This document shows, piece after piece, positions 53,643 to 61,952 of a stretch of DNA of 64,000 bases (positions are counted from its first letter, which is position 1; every line of letters starts with the position of its first letter). Below the pieces are notes generated by a model. That model was given only the letters and a program-made list of their open reading frames with translations. It was not told the DNA's origin and did no database searches. Source of the DNA: G963662675 sp963662675 (GTDB lineage: Bacteria; Bacteroidota; Bacteroidia; Bacteroidales; Prolixibacteraceae); the NCBI GenBank assembly GCA_963662675.2, contig CAXXHP010000001.1, positions 186,001 through 250,000 of the forward strand. Reading direction: 5' to 3'. The translations under genes were made by a program, and so were the position numbers.

Positions 53643-54629
53643 TTAAAGTCCCGTCATTTTTTCCTGAGCCTCAGGGTAACGTTCACCAACGATTTCAATA
53701 TTTTTCAGAGCAGAATCAATATGATTTAATTCTTCTGAGGACAATTGTATTTTTCCTGCGCCAATATTCTCTTCGAGCCGGTGCATCTTGGTTGTACCAG
53801 GAATGGGCACAATCCATGATTTTTGAGCCAATAGCCAGGCCAGTGCAATCTGTGCAAGAGTTGCATCTTTTGTTGCTGCAATTTCAGTGAGTAAATCCAC
53901 TAAACTCTGGTTTTCTTTTCTAGCTTCCGGTGTAAAACGTGGAATATTTTTCCGGATATCATTGCTTTCAAAGTTTTCTTTCACTTTTCCGGTCAGGAAC
54001 CCTTTTCCGAGTGGGCTAAATGGTACAAACCCAATCCCCAGTTCTTCGAGTGTAGGTATAATTTCCAGTTCCGGTCTTCGATACCACATGGAATATTCAC
54101 TTTGTAATGCCGTTATAGGTTGAACAGCATGAGCCCGTCGAATGGTTTGTACCCCTGCTTCCGACAAACCAAAATGCTTCACCTTGCCTTCCTGTATCAG
54201 GTCTTTCACGGCTCCAGCCACATCTTCAATCGGAACATTCGGGTCAACCCGATGCTGGTAATACAAATCTATTACATCCGTCCTTAGTCTTTTCAGCGAG
54301 TCTTCCACCACTTTCTTGATGTGCTTTGGCTGACTACAAACACCTGAATTCGCACCACTTTGCGGATTTAAATCAAAGCCAAACTTGGTGGCTATTACGA
54401 CCTCGTCACGAACTGGCCGCAGTGCTTCACCAAGCAATTCCTCATTGGAAAATGGCCCGTACACCTCCGCCGTATCAAAAAAGGTCACACCTTTCTCTAT
54501 CGCTTTCCGTATCAGCGAAATCATCTCTTTCTTTTTCGGAAATGGAGCATACGAAAAGCTCATCCCCATGCAACCCAACCCGATGGATGAAACTTCGAGA
54601 CCACTATTTCCTAATTTTCGTTTTAACAT
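53643..54629 (-). CDS. Aldo/keto reductase
   Basis: A 328-residue NADPH-dependent carbonyl reductase of the AKR (TIM-barrel) superfamily. It has GLGCMGMSFSY near the N-terminus, FFDTAEVYGP (Asp and Tyr of the catalytic tetrad), VIATKFGF (Lys), YYQHRVD (His), and the C-terminal WIVPIPGTTKMHRLEENIGA phosphate site. The closest known relatives are the yeast- and bacteria-type AKR13/YajO-like enzymes. In operon with an MBL-fold protein and an AraC regulator; likely detoxifies aldehydes. Confidence 0.93.
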   Translation of the reverse strand: MLKRKLGNSGLEVSSIGLGCMGMSFSYAPFPKKKEMISLIRKAIEKGVTFFDTAEVYGPFSNEELLGEALRPVRDEVVIATKFGFDLNPQSGANSGVCSQPKHIKKVVEDSLKRLRTDVIDLYYQHRVDPNVPIEDVAGAVKDLIQEGKVKHFGLSEAGVQTIRRAHAVQPITALQSEYSMWYRRPELEIIPTLEELGIGFVPFSPLGKGFLTGKVKENFESNDIRKNIPRFTPEARKENQSLVDLLTEIAATKDATLAQIALAWLLAQKSWIVPIPGTTKMHRLEENIGAGKIQLSSEELNHIDSALKNIEIVGERYPEAQEKMTGL

Positions 54630-54658
54630 ACAATGCTAATTTATTTCCCAAAAGATTA

Positions 54659-55420
54659 TCAATTAGAATACTTTTTACTGATCGTATAATTGAGTGTTAC
54701 ATTCCATATAAAGTCTTTGCTCCCTCCAATATTTGAATTGATGGTCTTATTAATTACAGAAGAAACCGAAACCGGGCAATCCTTGCGTGATACCGTAAAT
54801 GATGAGGTAAAGTAAAATCCATCGTTCTCATCCATTTTAAGGTAATAGAACTGGGGAGAAATACTAAGATTAGTTTTTCCTGCCAAAGGAATTGATGAGA
54901 AGTTGGCATTAACGGTAAGGAAGTGTGAATTCTTTAATCCCTCCTGCAAGCCTCGCGAATACAGATAATACATCCCAACGCTGATTTTGTCGTTTATCAG
55001 GTAACGAGGAACCAGCTCGCCCACAAGAAAACGTTTTGTTTGAATAATATCCTTAGGTTGGTCGTCCACATCTGCTTCAATTTCGCTGAATAAAAGTCCA
55101 GGGTGGGCTCCCATTCCAAGCCTGAATTTACCGGAGTCTATTAATTTATAACGCCACCACAAAACTACCACCCATGGTTTCCCTTCCAGCGAGAATTTAA
55201 ACTGGGGATCAAATGTCAGTCGGTTTCCAATCGACATTTCCCAGATAGCTGCAGGTTCTCCCAACGAGAAAGTAGGGATTAATGAAATACCGTTATTCGT
55301 AACAGAAAGTGTTGTTTTGTAATTAAGATCACTGGCTTTCTTTTCGGTCGTTTGTGCCAAAACAGTGCTTGTAAAAACAAGGGAAACAAACAAGGAAAAA
55401 ATGAATATACTTTTTCTCAT
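54659..55420 (-). CDS. Outer-membrane-like protein of unknown function
   Basis: A 253-residue protein with signal peptide ending VLAQ. The rest is a pattern of alternating amphipathic strands (WVVVLWWRYKLID, LVPRYLINDKISVGMYYLYS, LNYTISKKYSN) as in an outer-membrane beta barrel. I recognise no family. It is placed between the AraC regulator and the aldo/keto reductase in one operon, which suggests it imports or exports a compound handled by those enzymes. Another in-frame ATG lies two codons upstream (55426). Confidence 0.6.
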   Translation of the reverse strand: MRKSIFIFSLFVSLVFTSTVLAQTTEKKASDLNYKTTLSVTNNGISLIPTFSLGEPAAIWEMSIGNRLTFDPQFKFSLEGKPWVVVLWWRYKLIDSGKFRLGMGAHPGLLFSEIEADVDDQPKDIIQTKRFLVGELVPRYLINDKISVGMYYLYSRGLQEGLKNSHFLTVNANFSSIPLAGKTNLSISPQFYYLKMDENDGFYFTSSFTVSRKDCPVSVSSVINKTINSNIGGSKDFIWNVTLNYTISKKYSN

Positions 55421-55510
55421 AAGCAAATTTTAAATTCGCTTGTAAAATTAGCATCCTGTATGCCTTACAGGTTTTTCCTATAGCTCAAACAATTTTGCTG
55501 TATGGCTCAC

Positions 55511-56326
55511 TTATTGGGTAGGAGCATAGCCAAATCTTTTCTTAAAAGCAGTTGAGAAATGGGATAAATTTTTAAATCCAACTTCCAGGTAAACATCTGA
55601 AATTTTTTTATTGCCGATATTTATTTTGTCGTGTGCAACCTTTAATCGTTTTTCCATGAGCCATTTTTGAGGTGATAACGAACTTATCTTTTTAAAGTCC
55701 CTTTTAAAAGTCGCCAGGCTTCTCCCGGTATAATTGGCAATATCCTCAACCGTAAGGTCATACATGTAATTATTGTCCATGAAATCCATGATATCAATCT
55801 TCCATGGTTCAGTAAAATCGAAAAGGCAGGAGTAAAAATTCGGATCGATATTTAATAAGGTGTAAACCCCTTCCTGCAACTTTAAATTCATTATCTGCTC
55901 CCGGGGCTTAACTGCTGAATCAAAGTAAGGTGTAAGAGATTGAAACAAGCTCTCTATTTCGGGGCTAGTCGGCAGTTTTATCAGGCTGTTTTTCAATTGT
56001 TTAAAACCCTCTGGAAAATCTGATTTATTTAATGTATGGAAAAACTCCCGCAAAAAATTACGGGTAAAAACCATGAAGATGGCTTGAAACTGTTCGCCAT
56101 CTTTAGCTTTCTTCGTTAAAGTTAGCCGATGGTCCTTACGCACAAAAACACATTGCCCCTTATGTACTTTTGTGGTTTTGTGGCCTTCTTCCACCAGCAT
56201 CTCCCCGGCATAAATATAAGCCAAGGTATGGTCTTCAATCATTTTATGACAACGGAGATCGTTGTTGAAATAATAGCTGAAGAAGATATTCGAATAACTA
56301 AAAATGATAGATTCCTTGTTTTCCAT
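55511..56326 (-). CDS. AraC-family transcriptional regulator
   Basis: A 271-residue regulator with a cupin-like N-terminal domain (LAYIYAGEMLVEEG, GQCVFVRKDHRLT) and a C-terminal double HTH (LTVEDIANYTGRSLATFKRDFKKI, then VGFKNLSHFSTAFKKRFGYAP). The N-terminal domain would sense a small ligand. It heads the minus-strand string of an outer-membrane protein, aldo/keto reductase, MBL-fold protein and esterase, which it probably controls. Confidence 0.93.
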   Translation of the reverse strand: MENKESIIFSYSNIFFSYYFNNDLRCHKMIEDHTLAYIYAGEMLVEEGHKTTKVHKGQCVFVRKDHRLTLTKKAKDGEQFQAIFMVFTRNFLREFFHTLNKSDFPEGFKQLKNSLIKLPTSPEIESLFQSLTPYFDSAVKPREQIMNLKLQEGVYTLLNIDPNFYSCLFDFTEPWKIDIMDFMDNNYMYDLTVEDIANYTGRSLATFKRDFKKISSLSPQKWLMEKRLKVAHDKINIGNKKISDVYLEVGFKNLSHFSTAFKKRFGYAPTQ

Positions 56327-56508
56327 TTAGTCGATAAATTTCAAAATTGAATCTCAAAAGTAAAAATATATAAATTGCAATCAGGCAATTAATAAATCAA
56401 AATCTGCCATTATGAGAAAGTACTTTACCAACTAAAGGGAAAGCTACACCAAGTGATTTTAAGTTGTCCTACTTCCAACCTGATTATTTTATCAAACAAG
56501 CCAAATAA

Positions 56509-57813
56509 TCAATTCACCGAATAACTTACAAAAGCTATTTTCTTACTATCAGGGCTCCAGGAGGGAACATTAATAGTTCCCTGTCCACCATAGAAAACCG
56601 GAGTTAAATCTTTAATTTCTTTTGTTTCAAGATTCATTAATCGGAGTTTTACCTTTTTCCCAAAAAGGTGATCCTGTTTTTGATCTTCGATATAAGCAAT
56701 ATAAACGATCCATTTATTGTCAGGCGAAGGGTGTGCAAACCAGTTGGAATGCTCATCAAAGGTTAGCTGCTCCGGGTTTGAACCGTCAATATGCATTCTC
56801 CAGATTTGCATGTGCCCTGTTCTGTACGAATTAAAGTAAATGTACTTTCCATCATACGAATAATCCGGTCCATCATCCAGCCCTTCGGTGCTGGTCAACT
56901 GTGTTGCAGGGCCTCCTTCAATATCAATGGTGTAAACATCAAAGTCACCATTCATAAATCCTGTATAGGCCAATGTATTGCCATCTGGGCTCCAGCCATG
57001 CCAGAAGCATATTTGTTCTGAATTAACCTTTCTTGGCTCACCTCCTGCCACTGGAAGCACATAAATGGAAGAATTATACGATTCCAAAGATGATCCCATC
57101 TGATCGAAATTACTGACAGCCAAAAATTGATGATCAGGCGAAAGCCCATGATCATTGTTCAGGGCAACCTTATCCCCCGTATCTATTTGGTTCACTTTTT
57201 TTGACTGTAAATCAAGCGAGTAAAGTCTCCCATAGCTATTAAGGATCAAATAACCATCCTTATGCCAGTTAGGCGCCTCGTAATGTTTATTTTCACTATA
57301 AACTGTCTCAATTCGATCGGTAGTAATATCAACAACATGAATATAACTTGTGGTGTCTGTTTTAGACTTTTCAGGAGTATAATTGTACATCGATTGACCT
57401 ATGAGCTTCCATTCTGTTCCAATTTTTTCCAAAAAGCGCATTTCGTGCGAATGAGATTCTTTACCATCAACTCCTATCGATACTTCATCGTGATTCACCC
57501 AGGCATTGCCATTAAAAATATTCATTTTAATATTTGACAGAACTGCAAGCCCCCCATTTCCGGAAACACCAAGTGATGGATTAATAATTACAGAAGGTGG
57601 CACATCTATTGTATTTCCATTTTCCGGAGTTACCCAAATTCGATTATAAGACCGTTCCTGCCAGCATTCAGCATGAGCTTCGACATCCCCCATTCTCCAG
57701 CTTGTTACTTCTTTTTCCAGAAGATGCACAATAGCAATTGAATCATTCGATACTTGTCCAAATGAGTTAATCACAAAAATTGAGAATGCGATGATTAAAA
57801 AATACTTTTTCAT
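56509..57813 (-). CDS. NTF2-like domain fused to TolB-type propeller
   Basis: A 434-residue secreted protein: signal peptide ending NSFGQ, then an NTF2/SnoaL-like (DUF4440-type) domain at about 22-150 (VTSWRMGDVEAHAECW, then EWKLIGQSMYNYTP), then TolB-like repeats at about 200-430 (WHGWSPDGNTLAYTGF, PDYSYDGKYIYFNSYR, PSWSPDSKKIAFVSY). TolB-like WD40/PD40 blades form a propeller used for protein or ligand binding. The combination of both domains is not one I know well. It lies behind a Gfo/Idh dehydrogenase gene. Confidence 0.8.
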   Translation of the reverse strand: MKKYFLIIAFSIFVINSFGQVSNDSIAIVHLLEKEVTSWRMGDVEAHAECWQERSYNRIWVTPENGNTIDVPPSVIINPSLGVSGNGGLAVLSNIKMNIFNGNAWVNHDEVSIGVDGKESHSHEMRFLEKIGTEWKLIGQSMYNYTPEKSKTDTTSYIHVVDITTDRIETVYSENKHYEAPNWHKDGYLILNSYGRLYSLDLQSKKVNQIDTGDKVALNNDHGLSPDHQFLAVSNFDQMGSSLESYNSSIYVLPVAGGEPRKVNSEQICFWHGWSPDGNTLAYTGFMNGDFDVYTIDIEGGPATQLTSTEGLDDGPDYSYDGKYIYFNSYRTGHMQIWRMHIDGSNPEQLTFDEHSNWFAHPSPDNKWIVYIAYIEDQKQDHLFGKKVKLRLMNLETKEIKDLTPVFYGGQGTINVPSWSPDSKKIAFVSYSVN

Positions 57814-57924
57814 TTTACAATTTTTAATTTGACTATCAAGATGTAAACAAAGTTTGGCAATAGATTTTTGATCGTTTTATATTTCCATTTGCTGAACAAT
57901 ACAATCAGCTCATTATTAGTGGGA

Positions 57925-59082
57925 CTATGAAAAGGAAACCCATTTAACATCATCAGAAGACCCTGCCTTAACCACTGCGTCAATAAACTGCATTCCTCTT
58001 ACCCCATCAACTATGCCCGGATAATCGAGCCATTCATCTTTTATTAGCTCTCCATTCATTGTTGCACGTAAATGATTGGAGAAATTACGATAAATATTTG
58101 CAAATGCCTCGAAAAAGCCTTCGGGATGTCCTGCTGTTATACGCGTATTAGCCTTTGACATTGAGCCAGAGAAACTTGTTCCTGTACGATAAATTTCCAT
58201 CGGTTTTTTCAACCATTTCAGGATTAATGAGTTTGACTCCATCTGAGACCACTCTAGTCCTCCTTTTTCGCCATAAACCCTTATTTTAAGCGCATTTTCC
58301 TCTCCGGTTGCAATCTGGCTAGCCATTAGAACCCCACTAACTCCTTCCTCAAACCGAAGCAAAACTGCTCCATCATCGTCAAGCAAACGTCCCGGAACAA
58401 ACACATTCAGTTCAGCACAAAGCTCGGTTACTTTTAATCCGGTTATATATTCAGCTAATTGATGAGCATGCGTGCCGATATCACCCATTGCTCCAGCTTT
58501 ACCTGATCGTTTGGGATCTGTCCGCCATGAAGCCTGACCATTCCCCTTTGTCTCAACTTTTTCAGACAACCATCCTTGTGAATATTCAACAATAACTTTC
58601 TGCACTTTTCCCAACTGGCCATCAGCAATCATCTGCTTTGCCTGTTTTACAGCTGGATAGCCTGAGTATGTATGAGTCAGTGCAAGCAATAATCCTGTTT
58701 CTTCTAACTTTGACTTTAATTGAATAGCTTCGTCTAAAGTGAATGTTATAGGCTTATCTATGACAACATTAAAGCCATTCTCCAAAGCCATCATTGCTGG
58801 GTCGAAGTGCAAGAAATTAGGCGTAACAATTGTCACAAAATCCATTCGTTCACCTTCAGGAAGTTTGGCTTCTTTATCAAACATTTCCTGATACGTATTA
58901 TAAATCCTTTCTTCTGGCAGAAAATATGATTTCCCCGAAGATTGGGATATCTCCGGATTAACACTAAAACAACCACAAACAAGCGCAATCTGACCATCCA
59001 AAAAGGCAGCACGACGGTGAACAGCGCCAATAAAAGCATCGTTCCCTCCTCCTACCATTCCCATGCGTAATTTTCTATTCAT
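57925..59082 (-). CDS. Gfo/Idh/MocA-family oxidoreductase
   Basis: A 385-residue NAD(P)-dependent dehydrogenase: Rossmann motif MGMVGGGNDAFIGAVH, the VIDKPITF motif (Lys of the active site), and GDIGTHAHQLAEYITG (the conserved His). These enzymes oxidise or reduce sugars and cyclitols, for example myo-inositol. The substrate is not apparent. It begins the minus-strand pair with the NTF2-TolB protein. Confidence 0.93.
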   Translation of the reverse strand: MNRKLRMGMVGGGNDAFIGAVHRRAAFLDGQIALVCGCFSVNPEISQSSGKSYFLPEERIYNTYQEMFDKEAKLPEGERMDFVTIVTPNFLHFDPAMMALENGFNVVIDKPITFTLDEAIQLKSKLEETGLLLALTHTYSGYPAVKQAKQMIADGQLGKVQKVIVEYSQGWLSEKVETKGNGQASWRTDPKRSGKAGAMGDIGTHAHQLAEYITGLKVTELCAELNVFVPGRLLDDDGAVLLRFEEGVSGVLMASQIATGEENALKIRVYGEKGGLEWSQMESNSLILKWLKKPMEIYRTGTSFSGSMSKANTRITAGHPEGFFEAFANIYRNFSNHLRATMNGELIKDEWLDYPGIVDGVRGMQFIDAVVKAGSSDDVKWVSFS

Positions 59083-59297
59083 CGTTTCTATTTCTAGGCA
59101 ATTGTGTTTATTTGAATATATGATGATAAGTCATAGCCAGCTCTGTTAATCTATGTTGAGTTTAGTTTATTGTCTCACTCAAACTTAACTGAAGTAATTG
59201 TTTTTGTATATTTTTGAAGGAAGCAGATGCATAAACAAACTTGCGCATCCTTGGTCACGCGCATTAAAAAACTCACAATCTGACGATTAAAAAACAT

Positions 59298-60527
59298 ATG
59301 GAACGGTTTGATTTAAACAACATAAAACGGTTAATCGAAGAAAAATACAATTGGGGCCCTTCAGACAATTGGACAAATTTTCATTTTAAGGAACTTAAAA
59401 AAGCGATTGAAGAAACCACTGGAGACACTATCAGTGAAGAAACCCTTAAACGTATTTTTGGGAAACGAAAAGTTGCCACAAAAAACTATCAACCACAGGC
59501 ATACACAAAACTGGCACTTATAAAATTTGCTGATAGTTTAAAGCAAGCGCCACCATCAATTCAGGAGAAGAAACCACAAACAAATTGGCGGAAAATTTTG
59601 ATCGTATCAATCTTCCCTCTTCTTATAATTTTTCTGATTGTATTGTTTCAAAAGCAAAAAGATCCGGAATTTACTTTTACCTGCAATAATCCGACTGAAT
59701 TATCCCCATTCACGGCTACCTTCCATTATGATATTAGTGAAATAAAAGACAGTGTTTTTGCAGACTTTGGTTATTGGGGAGAATACTATCTTCCACCAGA
59801 GAAAAACATCATCAATTTTTTTTATCGAATGCCTGGCGTGTTTAAGATAAAATTATACACACGATCAAAGGTGTTAGACACATTAAAAATGAGATCCTAT
59901 TCACCTGACTGGCAGGGCGGATATTATCCAAATCGGGCTGATTCATTATTTGAGCCTTTTTTAAATCAATCCTTTTACCGTCAGGATGGCTTTTTCTATG
60001 CCGATCCTGAACCACTTCTCTCTGGGGAGGGTGTAAATTTGAGAGACCGCTATTATACAGCATATCGTTACTTTTCTCCGTTTAAGGAAAGTCTTGATAG
60101 CTTAAGTCTGGAAACTACGGTTGAAAATAACGCTTCTACCGGCAGTATGCTATGCTATGATACAGGACTTCAGTTAATAGGTGAATCTGGCATTGTCGAT
60201 TTCAATTTTACCCAATCCGGATGTTCGCGCTGGGCTGGCATAAGAGTGTCGGATAAGTATTTGAGCGGTGAAGACACTGATTTAAGCAGCCTGACTGTAG
60301 ATATGTCTGCATGGCTAAATGTAAAAGTAGTAAACGAAAACAGCGTATTTTACCTGTATTTAGACAATCAATTAATATTTGAACAGCCCTATGAAAAACC
60401 TCTTGGCAAATTAATCGGAATAGTTTTTTATTTCTCGGGTTCAGGAAGGGTAGATGATTTAAAAGTATTTGACCATGACCATAAACTTTTCTACAGTTAT
60501 GATTTTGGAAACGACATAGAGCAGTAA
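59298..60527 (+). CDS. Single-pass membrane protein with a cytoplasmic HTH-like domain
   Basis: A 409-residue protein. Residues 1-80 are a helical, charged cytoplasmic domain whose pattern (SEETLKRIFGKRKV, then YQPQAYTKLALIKFAD) occurs at the start of several Bacteroidota proteins and looks DNA-binding. A single transmembrane helix lies at about 97-116 (ILIVSIFPLLIIFLIVLF). The periplasmic part contains a PKD-like Ig domain (FTCNNPTELSPFTATFHYDI) and then a LamG/concanavalin-like region (WAGIRVSDKY, YLYLDNQLIFEQPYE, GIVFYFSGSGRVDDL). The layout suggests one protein that senses outside and acts inside. Function unknown. Its 3' end lies two bases from that of the converging TAXI gene. Confidence 0.7.
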   Translation: MERFDLNNIKRLIEEKYNWGPSDNWTNFHFKELKKAIEETTGDTISEETLKRIFGKRKVATKNYQPQAYTKLALIKFADSLKQAPPSIQEKKPQTNWRKILIVSIFPLLIIFLIVLFQKQKDPEFTFTCNNPTELSPFTATFHYDISEIKDSVFADFGYWGEYYLPPEKNIINFFYRMPGVFKIKLYTRSKVLDTLKMRSYSPDWQGGYYPNRADSLFEPFLNQSFYRQDGFFYADPEPLLSGEGVNLRDRYYTAYRYFSPFKESLDSLSLETTVENNASTGSMLCYDTGLQLIGESGIVDFNFTQSGCSRWAGIRVSDKYLSGEDTDLSSLTVDMSAWLNVKVVNENSVFYLYLDNQLIFEQPYEKPLGKLIGIVFYFSGSGRVDDLKVFDHDHKLFYSYDFGNDIEQ

Positions 60528-60529
60528 TA

Positions 60530-61615
60530 TCATTTTATATAGCCAACCTCACGATAATACCTTTCAGCACCAGGATGTAACGGCACTCCAAAGTTGCTCC
60601 AGACCGTATTGGAATCGTAGGAATAAATCCGAATAAACCATTTTAGACCGCCCCTATTTTCATCAATTGCTTTTGCAATATCGTATGCTGCCTGTTCCGG
60701 AGTATCATCACGCGCGAAAAATGCCTCACCAGATCTTCCTAAAGTTTTAATCCTTCTGTTTATACCATTAAGCAAATCGTTTTGGACTTCAATATGTTCA
60801 GAATCTACATTTACATCCTTAATCAATTCAAGTTCGTGTTTGGGTAATTCCCAAAAATATAAATCAAATTTCTCGCTCAAAGTCGTCCAGTATGAAGATT
60901 CAATGTTGTTACTCGGAGAAGCTAAGAATCCACCCATTACGTCAAAATCCCCTTTTAAAGCATCCTCTGTAGAAATGCTGGCACTTCCTCCCCACGCCTC
61001 AATATCTTCAGACGTAACACCATAGTACTGCAATATGGTGGAAATACTTCCGTCTGTATCGAGAATGCGAACTGGTAAATGTTGCTGCACAATTTGCTCA
61101 ATACTTGTAATTTCGGATCCTTCCCTAGAAGCAACCAGAAAATAGAAAGGATCCTCAACTTTAGCTATCAACCTAAGGTTTTTATAAGGACCGCCCCCAA
61201 AAGAACCGTTATATGAAGCAGCAAGGAATGCACTGGAAGTAACACCAAAGTCAACCCTGGCATTGAGACGAAAAATAGTTCCATCTTCCAGGTTGGTCTC
61301 ATCAAGTTCTGGTGGATATTCGTTATTGGAAACAATTCGTGGACCATGTATCCTATTGCAATTCCTGCAAATCAGCACAGAATAACCATAGGGTTCCATC
61401 GCTTCCTGTACAAAATCAGCCAATTCGCCCCAGGGACATCCGGCTTCGCAAGCACCAGCAAAAACAGGTCTTTTTACAGCCCAGCCTGTTTCTCCTACAT
61501 CAATTGTTTCTTGTGCATTTGCTACCGAAGATACTAGTATAGTAAATAATATGAATAAGCATAACTTATAAAAACGTACACCCTTTTTGATTTTGTTTAA
61601 TTTATTAGTTCTCAT
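60530..61615 (-). CDS. TAXI-family solute-binding protein (TRAP transporter)
   Basis: A 361-residue periplasmic protein with signal peptide (ending VANAQ). The TAXI family is shown by the VKRPVFAGACEAGCPWGELADFV start and the C-terminal motif PLHPGAERYYREVGY. TAXI proteins capture glutamate or other carboxylates and deliver them to a fused DctQM permease. No TRAP permease gene is adjacent, so the permease lies elsewhere or is missing. The N-terminal part (up to residue 20) is unusually basic before the hydrophobic core. It is converging with the sensor-like gene at 59298. Confidence 0.85.
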   Translation of the reverse strand: MRTNKLNKIKKGVRFYKLCLFILFTILVSSVANAQETIDVGETGWAVKRPVFAGACEAGCPWGELADFVQEAMEPYGYSVLICRNCNRIHGPRIVSNNEYPPELDETNLEDGTIFRLNARVDFGVTSSAFLAASYNGSFGGGPYKNLRLIAKVEDPFYFLVASREGSEITSIEQIVQQHLPVRILDTDGSISTILQYYGVTSEDIEAWGGSASISTEDALKGDFDVMGGFLASPSNNIESSYWTTLSEKFDLYFWELPKHELELIKDVNVDSEHIEVQNDLLNGINRRIKTLGRSGEAFFARDDTPEQAAYDIAKAIDENRGGLKWFIRIYSYDSNTVWSNFGVPLHPGAERYYREVGYIK

Positions 61616-61761
61616 ATGTTTTAGTTTGTTTTTAATCTGATAAGCATCGAGTTAAACAAATATAGACAACCAATGGTACTCCTAAATGAAACAACGAGAT
61701 CTCAACTAAATGCAAAAAGAGGACTACCCTAAAAAAGAATAATCCGACCTATAAAGATCGG
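61616..61761. other. Intergenic region with a hairpin between the TAXI gene and the GH43 fragment
   Basis: This gap holds the promoter region of the TAXI gene and a hairpin (61742-61763) in which ATCCGA pairs with TCGGAT. On the minus strand a T-rich run follows it, so it may end the transcript that leaves the GH43 gene. Confidence 0.55.
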
Positions 61762-61763
61762 AT
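61735..61763 (-). terminator. Probable terminator of the GH43 transcript
   Basis: On the minus strand ATCCGA pairs with TCGGAT across a short loop, and the following bases are TATTCTTTTTT. It lies just past the decayed GH43 fragment. Confidence 0.7.
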
Positions 61764-61918
61764 CATTTTAAGCGCAAATATCCATTGCGTTCTTCAAGTG
61801 AAAAATCACCTTCATTAAGAAGCTGGATGTAATTCGATTCAAAACCAAACTTTCAGTATCAAAGTCTACTTTTTCTGGTTTCTCGGCAACAGGATACCCA
61901 TTTTTAGGTTATGTAACA
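61762..61918 (-). pseudogene. Decayed fragment of a GH43 C-terminal domain
   Basis: In two adjacent frames the minus strand encodes PKNGYPVAEKPEKVDFDTES and then FGFESNYIQL, LNEGDFSLEERNGYLRLK, ending in TGA. The intact gene next to it has PKNGWPV, PEKSTRTDFEND and LGLEWNYIQL...FSLSERLGYLRLKG in the same order. One base is missing near 61846-61849, a stop (TAA) precedes PKNG, and the 3' end is cut off. This is a duplicated, decayed piece of a GH43 gene of the same subfamily as 61953-63596. Confidence 0.82.
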
Positions 61919-61952
61919 GAAACTCTTTTTTATTTGTTAGATGTCCCAACAT

